This document shows, in pieces, positions 12,892 through 24,310 of a stretch of 64,000 nucleotides of DNA (the stretch's first letter is position 1; each line of letters opens with the position of its first letter). The stretch lies in contig CM056994.1 of NCBI GenBank assembly GCA_029891345.1, positions 141,382,457 through 141,446,456 on the forward strand, read 5' to 3'. Under the pieces are notes generated by a model. It ran no database searches, was not told the DNA's origin, and saw only the letters and a list, made by a program, of their open reading frames with translations. The position numbers were made by a program, and so were the translations under genes. The DNA comes from Dryococelus australis (taxonomy: Eukaryota; Arthropoda; Insecta; Phasmatodea; Phasmatidae).

Positions 12892-14268
12892 ACGTTTGTG
12901 GGAAATGAAAAACCAAGAATCATATATTTGGTTGAAATGAAATTTATAACACACACAGATAAGGTTCATTATAATATACAATTGATAAGGATTACAGAAT
13001 TTTACATTATATCGGTCCTTGAGAATTTAGTATGGTGTGAAGCCCCCAGATGCTGCAATCAGAACTCCTAAACGTCGTGGCAAGGAATCAAAGCGTTCCT
13101 GGATATGTTCCTGATGAATCTCCCTCCACAGTGTTTGTATGCGTGTCCACAAATCATCAACAGTAGTAGCTGAATGACCGTGACGAACAAGATGCTAACG
13201 AATCATATCCTAGACTTATTCAATAGGCGACATGTAGGGCGAACGTCCAGGCTAGGGAAGCAGTGGCACCCGTCGTTCATTACATACATGTGCCAGGGCA
13301 TTGTCCTGCTGAAACATGGCATGTGGATTCGCCTGAAGGAGGGGCAGTGCCTCGGGCTCTGAAACCTTCTTGATATAGTGGTTTGTATTTAGATTGCCCT
13401 CATTATGTAGGAGTCGAGATCCTTGTTAAATCCAATGATACCATAAACCATCACACTTGGTGTTTGTCCGCTATGCCACTCCGCAGCTTAGGCTGCCTGT
13501 TTACGGTCACCACGGTAGCATCTTATATGTATGCGGCCATCACTGTAGGACAGGTTGAAGCGGGACTCGTCCGAAAACACTACATCTTGCCACCTAGCAC
13601 ACCAGCGACGGCGTTTACGTTCCCATTGCAGGCTGAAGAATTTGTGGTTTTTTGAAATGGAAAAAATGGAACCTGACACAATGGCATGAGTGCCACCTGT
13701 CCAGCCCACAGCAGACGGTGACGAACTGTCGACACAGACAGGTACACACACGTTGCAGTGCTCCAGTGTTGAGCTAGCTCTGCGGACTAGGCTATAGCTC
13801 AGTTACCGTGATTCGGCAATATGACGGTCATTCCATGCTGTGGTCGCATTGTGTTGTTCAGTACCTGCTCGTCACTGTGTACCACTTTCTTCTACCACAC
13901 ACACACATCACTGTCGTAGCAGCATGCCCTGTACGATCTGATATGTCACTGTATGACAAACCCGTTTCACGGAGACCGATCGTATTGCCCCGTTCAAACA
14001 CACTCATATACTGATATGGTGCCCCCTTTGACGTCCACGAGCAATAATGGCACTTGCTTTCACTTCGCTTGACGGCTATTCACTGACTGAACTTGGCGTA
14101 ACACTGACATTTCCGGTCACACAAGAGAAGGCGCTGCTCGGCCTACGTGTACGCCATCTGTCTGTAATCGTAATCACTTATTGCGGGTACACTGTTCTAC
14201 ACATCCTCCGAGTATTGATTCATTCTGATATTTCTTTCTTGGTGTTGCAATTTTGACAAACAATAGTG
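12892..14268 (-). mobile_element. Tc1/mariner-type transposon, full length, decayed
   Basis: The element lies between TA dinucleotides at 12890-12891 and 14269-14270. Its ends share GTTTGT followed within about 20 bases by ACCAAGAA, read inward from each side. The length of about 1.38 kb is normal for a Tc1-type element with one transposase gene. The transposase runs on the minus strand. Confidence 0.75.
13027..14007 (-). pseudogene. Tc1-type transposase, inactivated
   Basis: A DDE transposase that would cut and paste the element at TA sites. The chosen start gives MSVFERGNTIGLRETG, a helix-turn-helix-like N-terminus. The first part of the catalytic core is clear at 13488-13600 minus (WQDVVFSDESRFNLSYSDGR, holding one catalytic Asp). 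The next Asp lies in MFQQDNALAHV near 13300. The third motif is degraded (SPYMSPIE followed by stops) near 13220. The C-terminus near 13030-13180 (VDDLWTRIQTLWREIHQEH) is well preserved up to a TAA at 13027-13029. Several stops and frameshifts separate the blocks, so it cannot make an intact protein. Confidence 0.85.
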
Positions 14269-14519
14269 TAGTTGCTAGGACACCGTTGATGATACAATAT
14301 TTCATGTAACCCCGCCCAAACCGACTTCCACTAATGTTAATATAGTTCGATTGTCAACATTTTATCTGAACCGGATTTTCTGAGTTCACTCTTTCTAAAC
14401 ACGAAAATCTATTCGACTCTTAATACAGTAGCGAAAGCTAGGTTAACGATGGAAAAAGTGTACGTAACGACGGTGTACGTCTTAAAAAATTTAAATATTC
14501 ATTCTTCATGGCTCAGTTC

Positions 14520-14720
14520 ATTGTTATAGTGTACATGAGTGCCATGGACCATGACCGCCATATTTGTTTGCATTGTGGACCCCAACCACCATATTCATCT
14601 AATGTGACCTAGACCCCAAGTGACCTTCTGGTAACCATAAACGCGAAACATCAGAAGAAACACTAAAATTCTTTAAATTTTTATAAAAGTCATGGGATAA
14701 TATTATTGAAAATCAAAAAC
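14520..14720 (+). repeat. Copy A of a GACCACCAT-containing repeat
   Basis: This stretch (GACCGCCATATTTGTTTGCA, then two further ACCACCATATT-like phrases and CCAAGTGACCTT) resembles the reverse complement of 16310-16470. The two copies face each other across the deleted Tc1 element, and could be the ends of one element or two independent insertions. Confidence 0.4.
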
Positions 14721-14999
14721 CCCATCTTTGATTCCAGTAATCTTAACTGCAAACCTTAACAAAACTTTTAAAGATTGGAAAAAATAGGAAAACGATACTT
14801 AAACAGAATATTCAAATCAATAAATGCGAGATAAATAATAAAAAATTTAAAATAAAATTAAGAACATTTCGGAAATTAATTAAAGTAATTTTTCAAAGAA
14901 ATTTATAAAGTGCCGGGTTCTAATGTTGTAAAGATGGAGGAGCATATCCTCTTCCAATATGTTGACAAGCCAACGACTGTTCCCCACCAATAAACACTA

Positions 15000-15558
15000 T
15001 CAACAAAAAGGTAATTGGGCACCCGTGAAGATAGGTAACTCAGCACGTCACTTGACTTGTGTTTCACGGCCTTCGGCGTAGGACCGCTGGTGTTTGTCCG
15101 TGGTAGCATGAACACAGAGGCCAATTGTAACATCCTTGCTAATGAAATGCTCCCAACATTGTGGCGTTTTTACGGAATGGACCCGTGTTACTTCCAGGAT
15201 GACAATGCCAGGTGTCATGTTTCAAGGGCTACTATGCAGAGGCACGCTGACAAAAATGTTCGCCGATTGGACTAGCCCGCCCAGATCCCCGACCTCAACT
15301 CTATAGAACATCTTTGGAACGAATTGGATCGCTGGGCGAGGGCTCGTCAGATGCAGCCAAAATCCAATGCTCACCTCATGGAATGGTTGCAAGAGGAATG
15401 GCGACGAATCCCCGTGGATGTCCTGCAAACACTCGTAGTGAGCATATCATACAGGGTGGCTGCTATTATAGACGCAAGAAGTGGCCCTACGAAATTATAA
15501 CGGGGTGAAAACAACCTAGCAAACATTGTGGACAGGTGCCCAATTACATCTTGGTAGA
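15000..15558 (+). mobile_element. Tc1-type transposon, internally deleted
   Basis: Terminal inverted repeats are clear. Each end, read inward, carries GTAATTGGGCACC about 12 bases in (left at 15011, right at about 15533-15545). Flanking TA dinucleotides lie at 14998-14999 and 15559-15560. At 559 bp it has lost the 5' half of the transposase gene, so it belongs to a different Tc1 lineage and a different deletion state from the copy at 12892-14268. Confidence 0.85.
15051..15500 (+). pseudogene. Tc1-type transposase, C-terminal half with one nonsense codon
   Basis: The frame opens at the conserved CFTAFGVGPLVFVRG block. It then shows the second catalytic Asp in YFQDDNARCHVS and the third acidic residue in DLNSIEHLWNELDRWA. 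It ends at TAA 15498-15500 after ...RVAAIIDARSGPTKL. A single TAG at 15273-15275, where the family has Trp, interrupts an otherwise continuous frame of about 147 codons. The N-terminal DNA-binding domain and first catalytic Asp are missing because of the internal deletion. It is well conserved and therefore probably young, but inactive. Confidence 0.9.
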
Positions 15559-17872
15559 TAGTGTATTTCATTGCCTATTTAGACGACCTCCCTACTAATA
15601 ACCTACACCATATCTGACCCCCTCCCATACAATTCTCTTGTACCATTTACCCACTTTATCTCGATTACCCCCCCCCCCCCAACTATATTAGAGATATATA
15701 AATGACAACACATTTGTTCGCTCGTGATTGACTGTAGGTCACGTGATGTCTCGATCTCTTCAAATAAATAATGTGATCAAAGTAGTGTCACGTCACAGAT
15801 CTTCGACTGATGTAAAGAGCGACATACTGCTCTTTCTTTCGTGATTTTTTTCTAGCATTCACTTAAGTAAGTTGCTTCTTGTGTTCCACTCTTCCATCAT
15901 ATTTTACTAGGTATTATCGATCGGTTCGTAATAACACATGTATATTCCCACCCAAGTAAAAAGTTCTGCCCAAATTTCTAGTTCTGGTTCTAACTAGCAT
16001 GCTTTTGGTTTGTAGATATGAAGATGAAGAGAACTGTCGCTACGGTCAGCATCTCGACCTCGTCTTTGATAGAACAACTGCCGACTCCTGTTCTCATTCA
16101 TACAAATCGTTAAAGAAAATTTTTTTATTTTCCTGAAATTTTTCTAAAATAATTTAACTTAACATTTTTTTTATTCTTGCAATTTCCTTATATATTTCGT
16201 TTAATTAGAATTTTATTTACATATTTTACAATATCATAATCAGTTTTATCAATGTTTTTGGTTAATGTCATAGAAATATAAGCTGGCGGTCCTGGTTTAT
16301 AATAGAAATTCCCCCATATATTCTACTTTTAAGGATTCTTGTGATTTTTATCAATTTTTGGAGATCTGGGTCTTTCCAAGGTCACCCGGTGTCAAATTAA
16401 ATGTCACATATAAATCAAATATGGTGGTCTGAGTCCATAATATAAGTAATTATGGTGGTCGGGCTTCATAGAGTGAACATACATGGTTTCTCCTGATCCG
16501 CAATGTTAGACTCGTAATCTTTAATTCGGTTGCTGGTGCGAGCATTTTTGCCTCACACATTGAAGAGCCACGAATCCACCTTTCTGATTTGCGGCGTTTT
16601 TTTAAAATGCTTCGCTTCCGCCTTACATATGTAAAGTACTTTGAGGTAAAATACTCATATTTAAAAAAAAAAAATTTTTTACACAAAGGCGACTCGGGCG
16701 TAAAATCTTCAATTTATGGATAATTTGGGATAAAAACGGGAAGTTTTGAAGGTGGTGACGTATAACTCAAGCGATCTCAACACTCATCTAAGAATGTGCT
16801 CAAAAGGAAGAACTTAAACCGAATATTGCTACAAGGGCGAAATTAGATATTTAAAATTTAAAATGGGTCGAGCCACAAACGTTGTCTTTCAATTCACAAA
16901 TTATAAAAAAGGTGATAAATATAAATATAGAAAATCGAATTATTTCCGTAAAAATGTCGTCAGTTGATATTCAAATGAGACTATAATTACCAACACAGGT
17001 TCAAAATAAACAGTAGAAAAAATATATTAAAACTGATAAATTACTAAAAGGAATAAGCATAAATTAAGGTCACTACTTTTAAAACCTTTAATTTTAATTA
17101 AAAAAACAATATTTTTATAACTGGTGTAAATCATTAGTATGTATCCTAAAGATGGAAGGAAAAGTTATTTAGGTATCGATATCGGTGTGCTTAAAACGTC
17201 ATCAACAACCATAACAGACACGAGATTTTATTTTACAGTATCAGTACTTCTTAATTAAATAGAATTTTAAAAATTTTGAAATATTAATATTATTAAGAAA
17301 TTCATAACTTGAAACTAAATGCGGTGAACCTAGAAAAACTAATAATAGAATTTACTTAGTATCAAACATAATTATTTCTGAAAGCCCGCAGGTATTTTTA
17401 CTCTCCTTAAGTTAGACTTTCATGGAGGTGACTTATTTGCACAAAAGTCCGTGTTGAAAGACAAGTTTGCAGGTTGGACATTCCAAAACTCTATTCAGAT
17501 GTACCTGCAGCAAGCTTCGGAATAATTCAATAAAGTTCATACTTTCCTGAGAGTTGAATTATTTTAAGTATAAGACAGCCACGGCGAAGCACTGTTTCCA
17601 TTAGGCTGAACGTCACGAACAACTTAAGTTGTAAGAAGCCAGCTGGGCACATACACCATACGCCATGAACCGCTCTAAAAATAAGTAAATAACATCCAGC
17701 AAAACTAAAATTTCGTACAACTTGCATGCGATTCACGTAGGAAAAACAGTAAGAAAACGAAATAGACTCACCAAGGGCGATGATGCAAAAATACTAGGGT
17801 ATCATTAGATTGCAACAGCTTCCCAAAAGAAAAGCTTGTTATGTTATGGTGGCGCACTTCAGAATAAGCCAC
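15559..17872. other. No recognisable gene
   Basis: Apart from the inverted repeat copy at 16310-16470, this stretch is AT-rich with poly(C) at 15669-15680 and poly(A/T) runs. Short minus frames at 16450-16686 and 17527-17736 match nothing I know. Confidence 0.45.
16310..16470 (-). repeat. Copy B of the GACCACCAT-containing repeat (inverted)
   Basis: Read on the minus strand it contains CCCGACCACCAT, ATTATGGACTCAGACCACCA and GGGTGACCTTGG, in the same order as copy A at 14520-14720. Identity is partial and the boundaries are not defined. Confidence 0.4.
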
Positions 17873-18872
17873 AGTAGGTAAGTTTAGCCGGTTCGACACC
17901 AAAAACCGAAGTCGGACGCACCTCGCCACCATCTTGGATTACATAACCGTCCTGGATGACACCGGCAATTTTGGATTACATTACCATCTTGGGTTACGTC
18001 ATCGCCGCAACCTTGGATTATGTCACCTTCTTTGATTAGGCGTATATCATCGCCACCTTTTGTATTACATCACTGTCGCCATCTTGAATTATATCATCGT
18101 CGCCATCTTGTTTCCAGCATCTTCTTGTTTCCACCAGCACGTTGTTTCCTGGAAAACTCACCTTTCTAGCATGCTCTATCATTCCACATTGGGTCTGCCA
18201 TATTGAATTTAATTATTCTTAGTCACTTTAATTTAATAATCTGTCATTACTTTCTAGCCATCTTGCATTTCATTTTCTCCTGCACTGGCACTTCATACTC
18301 ACCATCATTGATTTCATTTCCTCGTGGACTGTCATTCCATCCCTAATTTCTCATTCTCTGCCATTCCCGCAGTCTTGTATTTCATTTTCTCTGGTTCTGT
18401 CATTCCAAGCCCACCATCTTAGATTTAATTTTTTAGTCACCTTCATTACACCTCATGCTCTGTAATTCCGCCTTGTTTCTTAATTACTCATCCTGTCACA
18501 TGCTAATTCCCTATATCTTTACCATATATTAAGTTCTAGAGTTTTCCTGGTATTTTATTCATTCTCTTTCATTCCTTTCGATATTAGTGTTCTTTGATCA
18601 ACCCTGCCATTTTGGCATCATGCTCTGTCATTCCATGTCGATTTAGTAGCCTGCTGATTACCCTCGAGCTACCATATTGGATTACATTACATTACATTAC
18701 GTTCCACTCATCAAACAAACCATCACATAGCCCAACCTCATCTAGGACTTAACCGCATGTGTAGAACTTATATTATTCACCACCTTTGATCCATCTAGTC
18801 TAGGAACTCTTTCATAGTGTTTGTAAGTTGGTGTATAACTCTTAAAGGACTATTGCATATAATGCCATTTAA
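17873..18872 (+). repeat. Outer Polinton left terminal inverted repeat
   Basis: It pairs with 50910-52014. Shared landmarks in order are TTTAGCC, GACACC, CGCCACCATCTTGGATTACA-type phrases, CCTGCTGATTACCC, ACCATATTGGATTACATTAC, CATGTGTAGAACTTATATTA and TAAAGGACTATTGCATATAA. The outer part is itself internally repetitive, built of CATCTTGGATTAC words spaced a few tens of bases apart. No coding frame is evident. Confidence 0.88.
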
Positions 18873-18929
18873 GAAAAATTAATTGCATGTTTTAAAAAAT
18901 AAGGAAATCATATATTACTTCAAAACCAT

Positions 18930-19407
18930 ATTTATTCACAAACATGCACATTATTCTTGGTTGATTGTGGCACAGAGTTCACCAACTTCTTTTGCAACAT
19001 TCGTATTTCATCCAGGACAATGGAAATGTCGAAGGACCCCTCCCAGCGCAATGTGCGACTGGTTGCAACTATCTCCTCCCAGAAAGCATGGACCTCATCC
19101 ATAATGTCTTGGACAGTCAGACCCTCATTGCCATCTAACTCTTCTAATGGAACGGGTGAAGGCTCCGAGTCGATCGTATATTCACTCCAAGGTATAGAGC
19201 TGAGACCATGTGGTGATGGTACGACTCTAGTATCTTCATAGTGATTCGTGGCAGCCCCTCTGCTGTGCTCATCAACACATCATCGTTCTCGGTTTTAGAA
19301 GGATCTTTCTTCAGTAGCAGGATAACAGAGCTCTCCTCAGCAACTATTAGGTCATTAAACTCATTCATCGCCTCGTCATTGTGCAAGACATGACCCCCCT
19401 CTTCCAA
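18930..19407 (-). pseudogene. Hypothetical acidic Polinton protein, frameshifted
   Basis: Starting at MEEGGHVLHNDEAM (19407) the minus strand is open for about 60 codons. After a frameshift near 19213 it continues in another frame through LEELDGNEGLTVQDIMDEV and LRWEGSFDISIVLDEIRML to a stop near 18930, giving about 155 residues in all. The sequence is acidic, with a predicted helical C-terminal half. It sits between the left terminal repeat and the polymerase 3' end. I recognise no family and do not assign a function. Confidence 0.45.
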
Positions 19408-19639
19408 CCATTATCAATCGCCGAGGTGCGGTCGTATTTTTATGCTTCCCTGCGAAACTGTCAAAAGGCCAAATATGTGAGTAATTTATCTGCTTTGCCC
19501 TCTCAATTTTATCCGGGCTTGGGACCTGCAATACTACAAAACTATAGATACCATACTAATGCAGTGCAGGCAGGGTAAAATTTCCGAAACAAACATCCCA
19601 ATACATTTGCAACAAAAATGAAAAAAAGTTATTGAGATC

Positions 19640-19789
19640 AACACCGAAACAAACAAAACAGTTTATTTGAAACAATGCCGAAATATCTTTTGACGAACTA
19701 AGTAAAATAAATATATCGAAGAACAGGTTAAAAAAGAATCAGTAACATTAAATTAAATATATATATATAATTTATATATAACCAGGTAG

Positions 19790-19825
<36 letters not shown>
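19640..19825. repeat. AT-rich spacer with (AT)n microsatellite
   Basis: Alternating TA runs occupy about 19758-19772 and 19793-19825. A similar TA run lies at 20739-20757. Nothing else is seen. Confidence 0.7.
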
Positions 19826-19828
<3 letters not shown>

Positions 19829-20556
19829 CATAACATATGGCTTTTATTAAGACTTGATCTCAGGAACAGAATTCATGATGGAGTTTGACACAAGTGCTTA
19901 CCTGCCCACTCACCAGTGTTACTCGACCATCAACAATAAATTTTTTTTGGCAGGGGGTATAAATTTATGGACGAGTGTGATGGACAAGAAATTAAAGAGT
20001 TTTTAGGGCTGTGAACGAAAACGTATTTATGTATATTCAATTGAAAGACTGCCATGAGAGAACAATGTGTTCAGAACTTCTCCATCAAAAACATGACTTA
20101 TCAGAACTAAAAAGAATATTTTTTACAGTAAATGAGAATGCTGATACAAATAAATAAAATCTGGTCTCATCATCCTGCCATGTCAAACACATTTTATTGC
20201 TGGTTCCTCTACATACGTCGTGGTGATGAGATCTGATTTTATTTATTTATATCAGCATTCTCATTTGCTGTAATAGTATTCTTTGTAGTCCTCAGAAGTT
20301 ATGCTTTTGATTGAGGACTTCGAAAAAGATTTTCTCTCATGACAGTCTGTCAATTGCATCTATATAAAACATTTTCACTCACAACACTACAAACACTTTG
20401 ATTTCTTGTCCACCACACTTGTCCTTAAATTTACCCCCCACTTTATTGTCGATGATCGAGTAACACTGCTTAGTGGGCGGGTAGGCACTTGTGTCACACT
20501 CCATCATGAATTCGGTTTCTGAGGTCAAGTCTTAATAAAGGTCATGTTTTATGATT
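19826..20556. repeat. Large inverted repeat duplicating the polymerase B 3' end
   Basis: Left arm 19826-20184 and right arm 20210-20556 are reverse complements with many point differences. The right arm, read on minus, is the C-terminal coding part of the outer polymerase gene. The left arm carries the same coding sequence on plus (EFDTSAYLPTHQCYST, then DECDGQEIKEFLGL after a frameshift). The spacer is about 25 bases. In single strand this would form a long hairpin. The divergence between the arms shows that the duplication is not recent. Confidence 0.8.
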
Positions 20557-21692
20557 TTATATATAAAACTACCTGTGTCCCAAATACACCAGCATTATAT
20601 TTGCCTTATATTTTTTTTATGATGGTGTAGTGAAACAGAAACATTAAGGTTTTGGACATGTCAAGTACTCTGAAGTCTGTGTATATTGACTTGTTGAACA
20701 AGAGGTTCTCCTCCATTTTTATTAATGACAGAGGTTATATATATATATATAATATATAATTGTAGCCTTGAATTTTAGCCGTGGTACAAGCTTTTTCAGT
20801 CCCTTCTCCTTACATACAATTTCCATGATCTGATGCTTTCTTTTATTTTCCATTGGCTTGCCAAATACAGCAAGTTTCAAAAAATCTCAAAATTGTTGGC
20901 AGCAACACATCTTTTGAAAGTATTAATGTCAATATATGGTTTCAGCCAAGCTGCTTAATTAAACCGAATCACTCGATGGATCTTCATTTACTTCACATCA
21001 TTTTTAACCACCTGTTTTAAGGTAATGTAATTAACAATATAATTCCTTTGGTCAGCAAGAATGGACAAAAAATTTGTCTGCTTGGTTTCGGGGGACATTC
21101 GGTGACTGGCAAGAATGGTAAATATTTGTAGGCATCATGAATTCCATTTGGATACAGCATATGAACTTCAACTATGTATAATTTTTATTGTTTTCTGGCA
21201 CGCTCAACACATCCAAGTCAGTGCCTATCCATTCCAATCCTGAGTAAGGGAGAGGCAGCGACTTTGCCCACCCATACATGTTATTGGCATAAATATATTG
21301 TAGGTATGTTGGTTGCATCTCTGGATCATATTCTTCAGCTATGTTATGGTTATTTACATGAAAGTGGTGCTTGATGCATTGAGCCACTCCTCCGTGGATA
21401 CCATCCTCTACAAACAGTTGCATGTCATAATCGACCAGCAGTTCTAATTCGATATTTGTCTTGCGCAGCATCGCATTAAAAGAGAATGCGGAACGTTCAC
21501 ATAATGACAGACGTCAGCAGTTATAATAGAGTTTATTATTCCATTATCTTGCATCCAACTTTCTTCCACGCATTCTTTGCATGGCAGTGGTCTTCATCGG
21601 TGACGTGAGAGCCAGTGAATATGTTGTAGAAGTCTTCCTTTAAAGGCATTTTCGTCTCCTTCAGCTTCACCCACGAATCGACGTAGTTATAA
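20220..21692 (-). pseudogene. polB: Outer Polinton protein-primed DNA polymerase B, piece 3 (polymerase domain, C-terminal)
   Basis: This is the catalytic part of a family B, protein-primed DNA polymerase that would replicate the element. In order on minus: YNYVDSWVKLKETK and ITDEDHCHA-type sequence at 21536-21692; the motif A region YANNMYGWAKSLPLP at about 21250-21310; YPNGIHDAYKYLPFLP just downstream; FGKPMENKRKHQ (motif B region) near 20850; and a motif C region reading WDTGSFIYK near 20565. The C-terminus lies in the inverted repeat. Motif A has Tyr where the catalytic Asp is expected, and motif C has Gly in place of the second Asp, so activity is lost. Several stops and frameshifts add to this. 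The gene continues upstream at 24936-25299 beyond the CCCAG insertion. Confidence 0.88.
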
Positions 21693-22164
21693 CCCAGAAA
21701 ACAAGGAATATACGGACTAGAATTGGGCCGACAAAAGCTAGCTGACAAACTCCGGCCAGCCGATACCGGCCCGATGTCATATTCCGCTATCGGCCAGATG
21801 TAAATATGGATTGGTGGTTGACTGTTTGCCGACAGTGTCCAAAATACACTGTACTGCTACCAGCAAGATACAAAATGTGTTCCGACCCAAAATACAACAA
21901 AAGTATGCGCCGTAATCGGGCCGGTAAAAGCTAGTTGACAAACTCTGGGCAGCTGATACTGGCCCAATGTCATATTCCGGAATTGGCTAACAGAAAATGT
22001 CGGGCGTCCGACGGCTGGGTGTCGTTACGATACCGGAACTGCGACGGCTGGATGTCGTCATTATGCCGGAACTGCAGTGGCATGATGTCCAGATTGTTAT
22101 TTCCTCTTTACATATATTCATTTAATTTACTTCTCAACAGGTTATATGATATGAATATATCTTG

Positions 22165-22255
22165 CTTATCGAGTGCGGGAATTGAACCTAAGACCCTTGA
22201 GTTGACAGTCCAGCAGGCTAACCTATAAACCACTGGGTAAGTTGCTGTTACTATC
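22165..22255 (-). other. tRNA-like module in CCCAG element
   Basis: Read on minus: TTACCCAGTGGTTTATAGG (box A-like) and TAGGTTCAATTCCCGCACTC (box B matching the GGTTCRANNCC consensus), about 40 bases apart. It is homologous to 561-639. It supports a tRNA-derived part in the family. It is not called as a functional tRNA because the acceptor and anticodon stems do not pair well by eye. Confidence 0.5.
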
Positions 22256-22379
22256 CAGTAACTTCAAACATATCGTGACACAATAAACACGGAGTATTTC
22301 AAAACTATATCTTCACAGGCTTGCAAGCAAAACAGTTTTTTGTTAATTTTTATTTTATATGTCGTATGGTTGTACAAAT

Positions 22380-23036
22380 GAAAAAAAATTCAAAGCAAGA
22401 AATTCCATAGGCTACCATGTGAAACATACATGATCACGAAAAAAAAAACATGCTAACACTTAGCACACTGTCTCAAAGGAGACATTATGGCATCAACAGC
22501 TAGCTAACATCTTGCCAACACAAAAAGCTTTCCAACAGTTTATCGACACAAAGACACCAGATAACCATCTTTATTGTGATAAAGAGCCTTGTCTCGAAAA
22601 TGTCAATGTGCCAGAATAAATAAGATAATAACCAACTTACCGAAGAGACAAAGATGCTCTATCTGAATCGGCGTAGAATAATATTTGAGCTATTGGTGAC
22701 AGGTGGCTGAGAGATATCACACCGATATAATTTAAGTGATATTAATCTGTTGTCCTAAAAATACTGTGGGCCATTGTCTTTTTTATGACGGCAAACAGTC
22801 TGTCTCAAAAAAGACATCACGCTGTTAACAGCTGTCTAATATCTTGCCTATTAATAATATTTTCCAAATATTGTTGGCAAAATTAAATAATATTTATGTC
22901 TTTATTGTGATAAAGAACCATTTCTCGAAAACGTTTCATGGCCGGAATATATAATATGATGGCCAGCTTACTGCGAAGACAAATACGCTCTATCGGAATC
23001 TGCCCACACTTTGCAGACAGGTTGTGTTTGCTGGGG
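22380..23036 (+). repeat. ~330-bp satellite-like units (first block)
   Basis: The marker CTTTATTGTGATAAAGA occurs at 22571 and again at 22901, 330 bases apart. It is followed each time by CTCGAAAA(C/T)GT, GGCCGGAATA-like sequence, CCAACTTACCG, CTCTATC(T/G)GAATC, and, in complete units, GAGATATCACACCGATATAA. The block ends with the CCCAG-type terminus. Confidence 0.75.
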
Positions 23037-24310
23037 TAAAGTCTCCTGGATTTCTATTTTTTGCCTTTACCAACTTCGAACCTCGTTATTTCAATTTAAG
23101 TATATCAATTGTTGTTGAACCTGAAAAAAATTGTAAAGGAATGTAGCTGTAGGCTTAACGTGTATGCAACGTGTAAACAAAACATTTTCAAGAATCGTCC
23201 CTGGTTCACTTCTATTTGCTTTTCAAATGATTAAAAAATATTAATGACGGTAAAGAATGAAAACCTCAAACCTGCCTTCTTCTCGCTGAACATCGGTGTT
23301 CCGTACCGCAGTTTAATTCATGGACATTGGGTATGCATTGGTGAGTTCTAATATTATATTTTTTGGAATGTATCGGCGACAAAATACTCATGTGGAACAA
23401 GGAAAAAACAACCTCTTTTTGATAGCAAGGTATTTTTTTTTAAGATGAATCTCTTCATGATTGATAAATTTGCCTTTCAACATGCGTGCAAAACTACTAA
23501 GAAAAATCAATTGCTATTATACGGCTTTCCAATACAAATGACATGCGGAAATACAATGCAAAGTAGCTTAGGATTGATAATTTATAATGACATTTATGCG
23601 AATTTGTCGGGTTGTACGCTATAAGACATAAACGTAGTTTTATTCAGAACAGCAAAACTAGAATAAATTGAAATTTATTCACGTGCAAACGCTTTTTTGT
23701 AGAAAAAAATTAACAATTGAAAATACATCAATGGTTAAAAAATATTTTTTCTTAACATATTGTAATTTCCTATCTTCATCCCTTCTTCCTCTTATCTTTA
23801 TATATTACCAAAAAGCTCTTCACTGTGTAAAACATTTCACATGCTGTATTTGTATATAAGGCAATGAATAAAAACATCAAATAAATGCATGAAAGATTAT
23901 TGGTTAAAATTTATTATTCGGAATTTTAGGCTTTGTGTTACGGAAATTTAATAATAAAACAAAGGCTCAGTGAATCCACAATTTGGGGTGAGTACATCTT
24001 TCAGGGGTGCTAGAAATTCAGGAACTGGAGCTGCTAGCAATCAATAAATGAAAATTTGTAAGAAGTAATTTACATTATGAAAAAATGCAATAAATTGTCA
24101 TTATTCTTCCGATTAGAGAGTTGGTAAACTCAAGAGCACCGAGAAAATTAAATAAAAACATGACACATTCTGAATTTATGGAATCGGTTGGATTCATAAA
24201 ACTAGATCATATGTTATAATTTAATTTATAACATTTGACAGTTATCATAAATAATAAATATTTTTACGGTTCCCTATTGAGGTTAAATGGTGTAAATATA
24301 TATTCGTTAT
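23037..24310. other. Internal sequence of CCCAG insertion, no gene seen
   Basis: AT-rich, with no open frame beyond about 63 codons and no recognisable motif. It separates two blocks of the ~330-bp satellite units. Confidence 0.5.
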
